From: Natronolimnohabitans sp. A-GB9
GTDB lineage: Archaea; Halobacteriota; Halobacteria; Halobacteriales; Natrialbaceae
Direction of reading: 5' to 3'
NCBI RefSeq assembly: GCF_030848565.1
Contig: NZ_JAVDDV010000008.1
Location: 1-64,000 of the forward strand
Length of the DNA stretch: 64,000 nucleotides
Shown: positions 52,508 through 61,134 of the stretch, in pieces
Position numbering within the stretch: the stretch's first letter is position 1
Layout of the letters: the number at the start of each line of letters is the position of its first letter
Program-made: the position numbers and the translations under genes
The notes under the pieces: model-generated
What the model was told of the DNA's origin: nothing
What the model saw: the letters and a program-made list of their open reading frames with translations, nothing else
Database searches by the model: none

Positions 52508-53755
52508 ATGTATGCCGACTCGGACGCGATTCCCGTCACCGTCCTCTCGGGGAGTCTTGGAGCCGGAAAGACGACGTTGGTAAACCACCTCCTGGGAAAC
52601 GCCGGCGAGCGAGATCTCGCCGTTCTCGTCAACGACATGGGATCGGTCAACGTCGACGCCGAACTCGTCGCCGAGGGCTCCGATCTAGATGTCGAAGGCG
52701 GCGTCGCAGAGCTCTCGAACGGCTGTATCTGCTGTGAACTCCAGGACGACCTCGAGACCGCAGTCGTTCGCCTGGCCCGCAATCGGGACTTCGACCACCT
52801 GCTCGTCGAAGCGTCGGGCATCTCCGAACCCGAACCGGTCGCTCGGCTGTTCACGACGTCCTCGCGCGTGGCCGCGAGCTACGAACTCGACGCGCTCGTG
52901 ACCGTCCTCGATACGCGGCGTTTTCTCGACGCTTTCGCCGGAACGGACGTCCCCGAACGACGGGGGACGGACGACGAGACCAGACCGCTCTCTGATCTCC
53001 TGATCGAGCAACTCGAGGTCGCGAATCTCGTACTTCTCAACAAGGCCGACCTGTGTGAGCCCGCGGAACTCGAGGAGGCCGAGGCGCTCGTCCGTGCGCT
53101 CCGACCCGACGCCGAGACGATCCGAACGGAGTTCAGCGCGGTCGATCCCGACCGGATCCTCGGTGTCGACCTGTTCGATGCCGGCCGACTGGGTGAAGCG
53201 GCCGGCTGGCAGCGCGCGCTCGAGGAAGACGGTACGAACGGCGACGACGCCCACGTCCACGACCACGACGACCACGATCACCGTCACCCCGACGAGGTGT
53301 ACGGCGTCGACTCCATCGTCGTCCGCCATCGACGTCCCGTCCATCCCGAGCGGTTCGCCGCGTTCCTGCGGGAGCTCCCCGACGGCGTCGTCCGCTCGAA
53401 AGGCGTCGCCTGGGTCGCCGGTCGCGACCTGAAGATCGATATCGCCCAGGCCGGCCCCTCCGTTCGGGCAAGCGCCAGCGGGCCGTGGATCGCTGCCCTC
53501 CCCGAGGTCCGTCGGGACCTCTATCGTTCGAACCGCCCCGACCTCGAGTGGCACGACGAACACGGCGACCGGCGGACCGAACTCGTCTTCATCGGCACCG
53601 ATCTCGAGGCACCACGGCTCCGGTCGGCGCTCGAGGACTGTCTGGTCACCGACGACGAGTGGGAACGGGAAGACGACCTCGAGAACCCGTTTCCCAGTGG
53701 GGACGACGAAGCTGTCGTGCTTCGTGAACCGTCGTCGAAGCGTTCGCCGGACTAA
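52508..53755 (+). CDS. COG0523 (CobW/YjiA-type) GTPase, putative metallochaperone
   Basis: About 415 aa from MYADSD. Walker A SGSLGAGKTT, Walker B/DMGSVNVD, the metal-binding CICC motif (GCICCEL), guanine motif NKADL, and a His/Asp cluster (HVHDHDDHDHRHPDE) followed by the CobW C-terminal domain. Such GTPases deliver or withhold zinc, cobalt or other metals. Cobalamin genes are in the window but 28 kb away, so cobalt is only one option. The upstream ATG at 52481 lies in repeat A8 and is disfavoured. Confidence 0.9.
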   Translation: MYADSDAIPVTVLSGSLGAGKTTLVNHLLGNAGERDLAVLVNDMGSVNVDAELVAEGSDLDVEGGVAELSNGCICCELQDDLETAVVRLARNRDFDHLLVEASGISEPEPVARLFTTSSRVAASYELDALVTVLDTRRFLDAFAGTDVPERRGTDDETRPLSDLLIEQLEVANLVLLNKADLCEPAELEEAEALVRALRPDAETIRTEFSAVDPDRILGVDLFDAGRLGEAAGWQRALEEDGTNGDDAHVHDHDDHDHRHPDEVYGVDSIVVRHRRPVHPERFAAFLRELPDGVVRSKGVAWVAGRDLKIDIAQAGPSVRASASGPWIAALPEVRRDLYRSNRPDLEWHDEHGDRRTELVFIGTDLEAPRLRSALEDCLVTDDEWEREDDLENPFPSGDDEAVVLREPSSKRSPD

Positions 53756-53771
53756 AGCGGCGACTGCTCGA

Positions 53772-53788
53772 TGGGTCCGGCAGTATCA
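53772..53788. repeat. Family B terminus at the end of the SRPBCC gene
   Basis: GGGTCCGGCAGTATCA matches a family B right end. Its TCA is the complement of the TGA stop of the minus-strand gene ending at 53786. No matching second arm is found nearby; a half element. Confidence 0.6.
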
Positions 53789-54217
53789 AAACGCGTCCTC
53801 GAGGGCATCGAGCAGCCGATTCAGTTCACCGTTCCGTTTCCAGGCGGCGATCCGGTCGCCGAAGGGCAACGGCGCGGCCAGCGAGACTGACGAACGGAGC
53901 CGCACCCGCGTTCCGTCGGGGGCATCCTCGAGTTCGATCCACGTCTCCATCGCCTCGAACGGACCCTGTTCGCCCTCTTGTGTGTAGTAGATCGCCCCGT
54001 CGCGGTCCTCGAATCGCAGCGGAAGCGCCATTCCGGGACCGCTGGCGACGACGACGACCGCGTCGCCACGGTCGTCGACCTCCGCGACGTCGAAGCTCCC
54101 CTCGGCCCGGACGATCGTCGGTGGATCGAGCCACTCCGAGAGCTCCGCCGGCGTCGCGTCGACGACCCGATCGACCGTCACCTCGCGCATACCGTCCACG
54201 TTCGCGGGCGTCGACAT
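53786..54217 (-). CDS. SRPBCC (START/Bet v1-like) family protein
   Basis: 143 aa with the SRPBCC pattern: REVTVDRVVDATPAELSEWL, strands with FEDRDGAIYYTQEGEQGPFEAMETWIELE, and a long C-terminal helix (DRIAAWKRNGELNRLLDALEDAF). These ligand-binding folds include polyketide cyclase-like and coenzyme Q-binding proteins, with ligand unknown here. Start at MST or the second Met, MREV, nine codons on. The stop overlaps a family B end. Confidence 0.82.
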   Translation of the reverse strand: MSTPANVDGMREVTVDRVVDATPAELSEWLDPPTIVRAEGSFDVAEVDDRGDAVVVVASGPGMALPLRFEDRDGAIYYTQEGEQGPFEAMETWIELEDAPDGTRVRLRSSVSLAAPLPFGDRIAAWKRNGELNRLLDALEDAF

Positions 54218-54278
54218 AAATGGCGGTGTCGCGGTCGAGCAGGGAAATCGCTAAGTGAGCCACGTCCCCTGTTCCGTC

Positions 54279-54503
54279 ATGGCTAATCCCGACGACGGCC
54301 AAGGCGGCTTACAGGAGGGCCTCGAGTCCTCGAAAGGGGACCCGCGGGTGCTGATCGTCATGAACGCGGTGTTGTCGGCGCTGTTCGCCGCGATGCTCGT
54401 CTGGGGGCTGTCGCTCGTCGGTACCATCGAGTACAGTCTCACGACCGTCGCGATCGCGGCCGTCGCCGTGTTCGTTCTCACGCACGTGATGACGCGGCCG
54501 TAA
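54279..54503 (+). CDS. Small membrane protein, 74 aa
   Basis: From MANPDDGQGG; soluble N-terminal 25 residues, then two helices (about 27-44 and 52-69: VLSALFAAMLVWGLSLVG and LTTVAIAAVAVFVLTHVM). A haloarchaeal hypothetical. It precedes the spermidine-synthase-like gene by 83 bases that include a half family A repeat. Confidence 0.75.
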   Translation: MANPDDGQGGLQEGLESSKGDPRVLIVMNAVLSALFAAMLVWGLSLVGTIEYSLTTVAIAAVAVFVLTHVMTRP

Positions 54504-54516
54504 ACGTCCTCCCGGC

Positions 54517-54532
54517 TGATACGGACTGCTGT
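54517..54532. repeat. Half family A repeat
   Basis: TGATACGGACTGCTGT, the canonical left arm, without a right arm before the next gene start. Confidence 0.55.
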
Positions 54533-54586
54533 AACGATCCGGACGAGGCGACAAGTACTCACGGCCGGCTCCCATCAGATCAGCTA

Positions 54587-56176
54587 ATGGACGTGCGGAC
54601 CGCGTTGTCCTATCGCCCCACGAAGCCCGAGCTCGCGGTTTTCGTCTCCGGGATCGTCAGCATGGGCCTCGAGATTCTGGCCGTCCGACTCATCGCGCCG
54701 CAGTTCGGGAGCCACATCTACACCGTCGGTGGGATCCTCACGGTCTGTCTCGCCGCGTTGAGTCTTGGCTACTGGCAGGGCGGCAAACAGGCCAGTACGG
54801 CGACGAACCGGGAGATGTCGTGGCTAATGCTCGCGACGGCCGTCTACATCGCCGTCGTGATCTACGCGAGTGACCTGTTGCTCACCTACACGTCGACGCT
54901 CGCCCTGTCGCCACGCTATGCCGCCTTGCCGGCCGCGATCGTGCTCTTTGGACCGCCGACGTATTTGCTCGGCTTCATCAGTCCGTACGCTGCTGAACTC
55001 TCCCAGAAGACGGGAATCGGCGAGGCGTCGGGCCACGTCTACGCGCTGGGGACGATCGGGAGTATCCTCGGCTCGGCCCTAACTACGTTCGCACTCATCC
55101 CCGCACTGAGCGTCGACGCCATCGGCGTGCTCTTCGGACTGTCGCTCGTCGGTGCCGCGATCGTGCTCAACGCCCCTTCACTCCCGCGGAAGCCAACTCT
55201 CGCGAGCATCGCGGTCGTCGTCGTCCTCGTCGCTGCGACCGGCGCCGGCCCGGTCGCGCTCGACCACCGCGGCGACGTCGTCTACCAGACCCAGACGGCC
55301 CACCAGGAACTCGAGATCGTCGACGACGGCGACGTCCGCACGATGTACCTGGATGGCGCCCGCCACAGCGCGGTCGACCTCGAGGACCCCGACCGACACG
55401 TCTTCGAGTATACGAAGTACTTCCACCTGCCGATGCTCATGGCCGACGATCCCGATGACGTCGACAACGTATTGTTCGTCGGCGGTGGCGGCTACACCGG
55501 CCCACAGGACTTCGAGGAACGCTACGATGTCGACGTCGACGTCGTCGAGATCGATCCCGAAGTCACCGCCGCTGCCGAGAACTACTTCGGCCTAGAGCAC
55601 GGCGAGAACCTGACCTCCCACGTAGACGACGGCCGCCAGTTCCTCCAGAACACCGACGAGACCTACGACGTGATCGTCCTCGACGCCTACAAACAGGACC
55701 AGGTCCCCTTCCATCTGACCACAATCGAGTTTATGGACCTCGTCAGCGACCGGCTCGCCGACGACGGCATCCTCCACGCGAACGTCATCGCCGCACCCAG
55801 CGGCTCCGCTGCCGAGTTCTACCACGCCCAACACGAGACGATGGCGGAAGCGTTCCCCGACACGTACAGCTTCCGGACCTCCGACTCGAGTGCGATCCAG
55901 AACATCCAGGTCGTGGCGACGAACGAGCCAACCGACTTCACGACCGACGAGTTGGCCGACCGAAACGACGAGCGCGACCTCGGTGTCGACCTCGCCGATG
56001 CCATCGACAACCACATGGACGAGCCCGAGACCGACGCGCCCGTCCTCCGTGACGACCGCGGCGAGGTCGACAGCCTGCTCGATCCGATGCTCGGCCAGCG
56101 ATACGTCATCGAGGAGACCGACGGGGACTCGACCTCGAGCGAGCCGACCGCTGCGGCCGTGAGACCGGTGACGTAA
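54587..56176 (+). CDS. Membrane-fused spermidine synthase-like protein
   Basis: 529 aa. The N-terminal about 215 residues form seven or so helices (starting ELAVFVSGIVSMGLEILAVRLIAP, the typical leading motif of these fusions). From about 230 the C-terminal Rossmann methyltransferase-like domain has VLFVGGGGYTGPQDFEERYDVDVDVVEIDPEV and DVIVLDAYKQDQVPFHLTT, the SpeE-like pattern. Aminopropyl transfer is plausible but unproven; some such membrane fusions have other roles. Long acidic tail. Confidence 0.88.
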   Translation: MDVRTALSYRPTKPELAVFVSGIVSMGLEILAVRLIAPQFGSHIYTVGGILTVCLAALSLGYWQGGKQASTATNREMSWLMLATAVYIAVVIYASDLLLTYTSTLALSPRYAALPAAIVLFGPPTYLLGFISPYAAELSQKTGIGEASGHVYALGTIGSILGSALTTFALIPALSVDAIGVLFGLSLVGAAIVLNAPSLPRKPTLASIAVVVVLVAATGAGPVALDHRGDVVYQTQTAHQELEIVDDGDVRTMYLDGARHSAVDLEDPDRHVFEYTKYFHLPMLMADDPDDVDNVLFVGGGGYTGPQDFEERYDVDVDVVEIDPEVTAAAENYFGLEHGENLTSHVDDGRQFLQNTDETYDVIVLDAYKQDQVPFHLTTIEFMDLVSDRLADDGILHANVIAAPSGSAAEFYHAQHETMAEAFPDTYSFRTSDSSAIQNIQVVATNEPTDFTTDELADRNDERDLGVDLADAIDNHMDEPETDAPVLRDDRGEVDSLLDPMLGQRYVIEETDGDSTSSEPTAAAVRPVT

Positions 56177-56251
56177 GCGCCGACGACGTCACCGGTGACG
56201 GGCGGTGAGATACGATCGAGCGGTCACCGACTACCGATCGGCGGCTGCCTG

Positions 56252-56698
56252 TCACGTCTCTCTGACCGTGAGTACAGGAACCTCGCTCTTGCGGACCACT
56301 TTCTCGGTGACGCTCCCGAGGACGAGACGATCCGCACCCGACCGACCGTGGGTTCCCATCACGACCGCGTCGATATCCGCCTCGTCGACGTAACTGAGGA
56401 TCTGTGCGTGTGGGCTCCCGTGTTCGATCGCCTCGACGACCTCGAGGTCGTACTCCGCGGCCCGTTCGGCGACGTCGGCGGTCGCTTCCTCGCCTTCCGA
56501 TCGCTGTTCGTCGACGACGTCCTCCCACTCCGCGGACGCCGGTTTCGGGCCGGCCGAGAACCTGCCGAGAGGGATCGGTTCGACGACGTACAGCGCGTGT
56601 AACTCGGCGTCTTGCTGCCGTGCGAGTTCGATCCCTTCCTCGATCGCGGCCGCTGCCGGCTCGCTCCCGTCAGTCGGCACGAGAATACGGTCGTACAT
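56252..56698 (-). CDS. Universal stress protein UspA family
   Basis: 148 aa. ATP-binding Usp pattern: VPTDGSEPA at the N-terminus and VVMGTHGRSGADRLVLGSVTEKVVR near the C-terminus (G-x2-G-x9-GS). Cytosolic dimers that bind ATP and respond to stress. MYDRIL at 56698 chosen; the upstream open frame is shadow. Next to another Usp gene on the same strand. Confidence 0.93.
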   Translation of the reverse strand: MYDRILVPTDGSEPAAAAIEEGIELARQQDAELHALYVVEPIPLGRFSAGPKPASAEWEDVVDEQRSEGEEATADVAERAAEYDLEVVEAIEHGSPHAQILSYVDEADIDAVVMGTHGRSGADRLVLGSVTEKVVRKSEVPVLTVRET

Positions 56699-56772
56699 TT
56701 CGTCGCGTACATCGACGCGCCGACGAATGTAGGTTTCGGCAATTCCAACGGTTGGACTGCCGAATCGCGTTC

Positions 56773-57198
56773 TCAGTCCGTCCCGCCGCCCGTGACGACG
56801 ACCGGCCGATCGGTGTTCAGGATCACCGACTGGGTGACGCTGCCGAACACTGCTTTCCCGACCGGGGAGCGTTTCCGTCCGCCGAGAACGATCGAGTCGA
56901 CGTCGTACTCCTCGGCCTCCTGTACGATGTCGCTTTCCTCGGCGTCGCCGCTTCCCTCGAGGACGGTGACGTCGACGCCGTTGTCCTCGAGGTGGTCCAT
57001 CGCCCGGCGAACGGAGCCGATCCGCGATGCCGATTTGAACTGTTCGAAGTCCTTTGGCAACTCCTCGTCGTCCTCGGTGAAAATAAAGAGGAGATACGCT
57101 TCGACGGAGTCGGCCGCGTTCGGCAGCGACGAGACGTACCTGGCCTGTGTGACTGCTCGCTCCTCGTTCGTATCGACGGGTACCAGTACACGATACAT
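56773..57198 (-). CDS. Universal stress protein UspA family, diverged
   Basis: 141 aa from MYRVLVPVDTNEERA. The C-terminal Usp motif is changed to VLGGRKRSPVGKAVFGSVTQSVI, still with the G-x9-GS core and therefore possibly ATP-binding. It differs from the neighbour in its acidic DDEELPKDFEQFK insertion. Transcribed toward the first Usp with a gap of 74 bases; the pair may share regulation. A TATA-like ATATAACACAC lies upstream of the ATG. Confidence 0.9.
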   Translation of the reverse strand: MYRVLVPVDTNEERAVTQARYVSSLPNAADSVEAYLLFIFTEDDEELPKDFEQFKSASRIGSVRRAMDHLEDNGVDVTVLEGSGDAEESDIVQEAEEYDVDSIVLGGRKRSPVGKAVFGSVTQSVILNTDRPVVVTGGGTD

Positions 57199-57281
57199 AG
57201 TAACAATATAACACACCTCAGTGATAAAACCGACTCCAATTGTCATGTCGACGGTTCGAGTCGGGTGGACCGACGGCCTCG

Positions 57282-58922
57282 TCACTCGCGAAGCGAGCGG
57301 CGCTGGATCTTCCCGGTCGACGTCGTCGGGAGTTCGTCGACGAACGCGATGTGTTTCGGGTACTCGTACTCGGCCAGCCGATCACGGACGAGCTCGCGGA
57401 TCTCCGTCCGCAGTCGGTCGGAATCGTAGTCGTCGGTCGCGGGCTGGACGTACGCTTTGATCGCCTCGCCACGGGTCTCGTCGGGGACGCCGACGACGCC
57501 GGCCTGTTCGGCCTCGGGATGGTGGAGGATCGCCTCCTCGACCTCCATCGGACCGACGCGGTAGCCGCTCGTGAGGATCACGTCGTCGGCTCGAGAGACG
57601 AACCACAGGTAGCCGTCGTCGTCGCGATAAACGAGGTCGTCGGTGAGGAACCAGCCGTCGTCCGTCCGCTTCTCGGCCGTTTTCTCGGGTCGTTTCCAGT
57701 ACTCGTCGAAGAAGACCCGCCGGTCACCGGGCTTGACGGCGAGTTCACCGACCTCGCCGGTCGGGAGTTCCGTCCGCGTCTCGGGGTCGAGCACCCGGAC
57801 CTCGTATCCAGGAAACGGTTTCCCCATACTCCCCGGCTGCGTCTCGAACCAGTTCGCGGAGTTGCCGACGACGAGATTCAGCTCCGTCTGGCCGTAGAAC
57901 TCGTTGATCGCGACGTCCGCGAAGGTCTCTTCGACCCAGTCGACGACCTCCGAGGTCAGCGGCTCGCCCGCCGAGGCAAGCGTCTCGAGGGAAAGGTCGT
58001 ACGCTTGCTCGGGGTCGTCGACAGCCATCAGCAGCCGGAGCGCGGTCGGGGGCATGAACGCCGTCGTCACGTCGTGGCGTTCCATGAGGGCATACGCGTC
58101 CTCGGGGTCGAACCCGTCGCGTGGCCAGCCGACGACCGTACAGCCGTGGTGCCACGCGGCGAACAGCGTTCCGCCGAGGGCGGCGCCCCAGGCCCAGTCG
58201 GCCGGCGTCCACAGCGTCGCCGCCCCCGGCTCGAGTCCGTGATCGAAGTAGTTGTACGCCGCAGCGGCCCGGCCGAGCCACAGCGCGTGGCTGTGGCGGA
58301 CACCCTTCGGTGGTCCCGTCGAGCCGCTCGTGTACATGATCGCCGTCGGCGTCTCGGGTGTTGCGTCGTAGACGTCGATCCCCGGCTCGGCGGCGGCGAG
58401 CAGTTCGTCGAAGGCGTCGGCGTCACCCGTCACGGTGTCGGCGTCGCCGAGTTCGATGACGATCTCGAGGGACGGACAGTCGTCGCGGATCTCCTCGATC
58501 GCCTCCCGGACGCTGGGGTCGACGACGACCGCCGTTGCATCGCTGTCCTCAAGTCGGTACTGGAGGGCGTCGCGGCCGAAGAGAACGGTCAGGGGAACGG
58601 AGACGGCGCCGAGTTTCCAGTTCGCCAGGTGGGTGATCGGGTTCTGGGGTTTCTGTGGCACGACGACGCCGACGCGGTCACCCGCCTCGACGCCGCGGTC
58701 GGCCAGTGCGGCCGCGAGTCGATCGGAGCGCTCGTCGAGGTCGTCGAAGGAGTAGGTCTCGAGACCGCTATCGGGATCCTCGTATCGCAGCGCCGTTCGA
58801 CTCGTATCGTCGTGTTTTCGCAGGAAGTCGACCGCGGGGTTGAATTCGTCGGGAAGCTCCCACGAGAACTCCTCGTGGGCTCGTTCGTGCGTTTCGAACG
58901 TCGGCATCACCGTCCATGACAT
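57282..58922 (-). CDS. AMP-forming acyl-CoA synthetase
   Basis: 546 aa, adenylate-forming enzyme. Core motif YTSGSTGPPKGV, aromatic/acid motif GEPLTSEVV...NEFYGQTE, GWFLTDDLVYRD hinge and C-terminal catalytic Lys in TTSTGKIQRRSL. The fatty-acid or medium/branched acyl-CoA group is likely (MbcS/ACSM-like), converting a carboxylate, ATP and CoA to acyl-CoA. MSWTVMP chosen; MPTFET is an alternative. Single gene. Confidence 0.93.
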   Translation of the reverse strand: MSWTVMPTFETHERAHEEFSWELPDEFNPAVDFLRKHDDTSRTALRYEDPDSGLETYSFDDLDERSDRLAAALADRGVEAGDRVGVVVPQKPQNPITHLANWKLGAVSVPLTVLFGRDALQYRLEDSDATAVVVDPSVREAIEEIRDDCPSLEIVIELGDADTVTGDADAFDELLAAAEPGIDVYDATPETPTAIMYTSGSTGPPKGVRHSHALWLGRAAAAYNYFDHGLEPGAATLWTPADWAWGAALGGTLFAAWHHGCTVVGWPRDGFDPEDAYALMERHDVTTAFMPPTALRLLMAVDDPEQAYDLSLETLASAGEPLTSEVVDWVEETFADVAINEFYGQTELNLVVGNSANWFETQPGSMGKPFPGYEVRVLDPETRTELPTGEVGELAVKPGDRRVFFDEYWKRPEKTAEKRTDDGWFLTDDLVYRDDDGYLWFVSRADDVILTSGYRVGPMEVEEAILHHPEAEQAGVVGVPDETRGEAIKAYVQPATDDYDSDRLRTEIRELVRDRLAEYEYPKHIAFVDELPTTSTGKIQRRSLRE

Positions 58923-59119
58923 ACGCGCGTGTACTGGTGCTAACATATAGCGTTTTTCGACACCACTATCGATTCGATCAACGGCAAGAAACACTCGAGA
59001 AACGACGCGAAACGGCCGTAGACAACGACGTTCCCCTTTTCGAACATCATCGACAGCCATAAAGCCACGATTGAAACAGGTGAAGGGCTATCCGACGACC
59101 GCCGCCACGCTCGAGTAAC

Positions 59120-59614
59120 ATGCAACTCGAGCAAGCGAGTCCGGAGACTAGTTGGTCCGGAACCGTTCCAAGCGCCGTCGATCTGCGGGTCGTCGGAGTG
59201 GTCGTGGTAACGGGCGGACTGGCAGCATCGTTGAACGTCCCGTACGGTGGCATGGTGATGGCGATCGCGGCGTTCGTTGCACTCGTTGGTGGCGGTATCG
59301 TCGCTCACCTGCTCGGCGAACGGAAACTGCGTCGGATCACGGACGGCCTCGTCGAGCGGTGGGTCGAGGCCGGGGGTCACGTCGAGGAGGTTACCCGGTC
59401 GTCCGACGGAATGCGGACGGAGTGGATCGTCCACACGCCGGACGGCGAGATTACTATCGGCGGTCTCGCGTTGGTCCCGATCGCTCGACTGACCGTCGAA
59501 TGGCAGGGCGTCGGTGATACGATGGACGCAAGCGAAGCGGAAACGCACCTCGACGCGCTCGCCGACAGCCTCTACGAGGAGATCTTCGAGATCGGTTCGG
59601 CGACGAAACGCTGA
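59120..59614 (+). CDS. Membrane-anchored protein of unknown function
   Basis: 164 aa. Two hydrophobic segments near the N-terminus (about 23-40 and 45-65) and a soluble C-terminal domain of about 95 residues with strands (TEWIVHTPDGEITIGGLAL, ARLTVEWQGVGDTM). No family recognised. It is a single gene with a GAAACAGG box upstream, and about 175 bases of featureless DNA follow. Confidence 0.75.
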   Translation: MQLEQASPETSWSGTVPSAVDLRVVGVVVVTGGLAASLNVPYGGMVMAIAAFVALVGGGIVAHLLGERKLRRITDGLVERWVEAGGHVEEVTRSSDGMRTEWIVHTPDGEITIGGLALVPIARLTVEWQGVGDTMDASEAETHLDALADSLYEEIFEIGSATKR

Positions 59615-59789
59615 CGGCTCCCCGTCGGCGACGGTGGACCCCGCTACAGCACTGTTCGCCGACCGACAACGCGAATGCAGCCGTCTCGAGTCGTCAAGTG
59701 GCTGCGACGGACCAACGTGACAACAGAACCTGCGTCTACGGAAAACCTTATTATGTGGCATGATAACCTGAACCATGGGTAGATAGCAC

Positions 59790-59912
59790 ATGAAACGATA
59801 CGACAAACGCTTCGAATGTCAAAGTTGTGCAACGAAAGTGCATCCTGTCTCCTACCGTTCGAACTGTCCGGACTGTGGCGGATCGCTACGGTCCACGACG
59901 AACCGATATTGA
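59790..59912 (+). CDS. Small zinc-ribbon protein (rubrerythrin-like), 40 aa
   Basis: MKRYDKRFECQSCATKV ... NCPDCGGSLRSTTNRY. Two CxxC pairs (residues 10-13 and 27-30) with the spacing of one zinc ribbon, like the small rubrerythrin-like domain proteins of haloarchaea. A GAAAACCTTATTATG box (59741-59755) lies about 35 bases before the ATG. The coding call rests on the metal-binding pattern and promoter. Confidence 0.68.
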   Translation: MKRYDKRFECQSCATKVHPVSYRSNCPDCGGSLRSTTNRY

Positions 59913-60079
59913 TGGCGGCGCTTTCGGGACCGACACTACAATCGTTTCTATCTCCGGTTTTTGTTGGGCATTCAGAGACCATTCGGCCACTATTATGACC
60001 AGGTTCCTACTGTACTAGGATCTAGAGGACGTATGTCCACAGCGATTATGTAGTGTGGCGAGTTACCACACTCCAATCG

Positions 60080-60529
60080 ATGCTCGAAATACCGATCGAA
60101 CACGTCCTGACGTCTGCCTCCCGAACGCTCCGGCCGGAGACACCGATCAGCGAGGCCGCACAGCAGCTTCGCGATCCCGAGGTGTCGGCACTGGTCGTCC
60201 TCGAGGACAAGTCCGTCGTCGGCATCGTCACCGAATCGGACGTCGTCGCGTACGTGGCCGAAACCGTAGCGCCCCACCCGGTCGCCACGATCATGTCGTC
60301 GCCAGTGGCTACGATCGGTCCGGATGAATCGATCGCGACGGCGGCCAGGCGAATGGGAGACGAGGGGGTGAAACAGCTACCGGTCGTGGACGGAGAGACC
60401 TATCGCGGACTCGTCTCGGCCGAGGCGCTCGCCCCCTACCTCTCGCGGCGACGACTCGAGATCGACTGGCAGGACGACCCGATGCGAATCGACGCCGACG
60501 ACGGGGGTGTCGTCTCCACTGGCGACTAG
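60080..60529 (+). CDS. CBS domain pair protein
   Basis: 149 aa with two CBS motifs (about 5-60 and 65-125): PISEAAQQLRDPEVSALVVLED...GIVTESDVV and SPVATIGPDESIATAARRMGDEGVKQLPVVD...GLVSAEALA. CBS pairs bind adenine nucleotides and regulate partner enzymes or channels; no partner is fused. MLEIPIEH preferred over an upstream in-frame codon. Its TAG stop is inside the CTAG that opens repeat C4. Confidence 0.9.
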   Translation: MLEIPIEHVLTSASRTLRPETPISEAAQQLRDPEVSALVVLEDKSVVGIVTESDVVAYVAETVAPHPVATIMSSPVATIGPDESIATAARRMGDEGVKQLPVVDGETYRGLVSAEALAPYLSRRRLEIDWQDDPMRIDADDGGVVSTGD

Positions 60530-60628
60530 TGGCATCGGACACAGTACCGTTCCACCCGTCGACTGCTGGGTCGAATCGGACGACACCGCAGGATTCGACC
60601 CATCAGTTCAGGCGTGGACCGCCACTAG
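60526..60628. repeat. Family C palindromic repeat, copy C4, inverted relative to C3
   Basis: 103 bp from CTAG to CTAG. The reverse complement matches C3 (44989-45076) over its first 86 bases with two mismatches; the remaining 17 bases (CTAGTGGCATCGGACAC) resemble a second copy's start. It shares its right CTAG with C5 in a direct tandem junction. Confidence 0.88.
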
Positions 60629-60712
60629 TGGCGTCCCCAGCCTGCAGTGATGGGTACAACCGATAGCGGTCGGCTGTGTGTACGCATCACTCGACGCTGG
60701 GGACGGTACTAG
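60625..60712. repeat. Family C palindromic repeat, copy C5 (identical to C2)
   Basis: 88 bp identical to 30408-30495. The right CTAG holds the TAG stop (60709-60711) of the minus-strand gene ending there; the left CTAG is shared with C4. Confidence 0.93.
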
Positions 60713-60957
60713 AATCGCTGCAGTCGGACTTCGTCGTCGGTGATCTCGTCGATGTGATCCTCGTCGAGGTGGTACCGCTCCATCCCGTCGGCGACGTCGC
60801 GGTCGCGGTGGAGCCGCGACGTGATCGACTCACTCATCTCCGCGCCGGGTTCGACGTACGCGACCCCCGTGCCGACTTCGTCGATGACGCCGATCTCCTT
60901 CCCGTTCGTGTTGACGACCCGCTTCCCTTCGTCGTCGATGGTGAGGTTGGCGCACAT
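60709..60957 (-). CDS. Small acidic protein with PRC-barrel-like character
   Basis: 82 aa from MCANLTIDDEGK. The stretch GKRVVNTNGKEIGVIDEVGTGVAYVEP resembles the PRC-barrel pattern of short beta strands (often found in haloarchaeal small proteins), and the tail is helical and acidic. Function unknown. Stop codon within repeat C5. It is convergent with the CBS gene, the two separated only by repeats C4 and C5. Confidence 0.78.
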   Translation of the reverse strand: MCANLTIDDEGKRVVNTNGKEIGVIDEVGTGVAYVEPGAEMSESITSRLHRDRDVADGMERYHLDEDHIDEITDDEVRLQRF

Positions 60958-61134
60958 AGCTACCCGTTGGCCGGGCGGCAGGGTATACGTCGGCCCTCCA
61001 TGTGCCTATCCCCGCCGGACCGGTGTCGTCTCCGGGGCAACTCTCGAGTCCGAACCGATTCGTTCGGGCGCGCTCCGGGAGACGCTGGGGGGGTCTAGGT
61101 AGTTTCTTGTTCGCGCCGTCCGTCTAGTGTGAAC

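Noticed and set aside
57240-58919. 559-aa plus-strand ORF opposite the acyl-CoA synthetase
   Set aside because: Shadow with biased Arg/Val/Asp content; all adenylate-forming motifs are on the minus strand.
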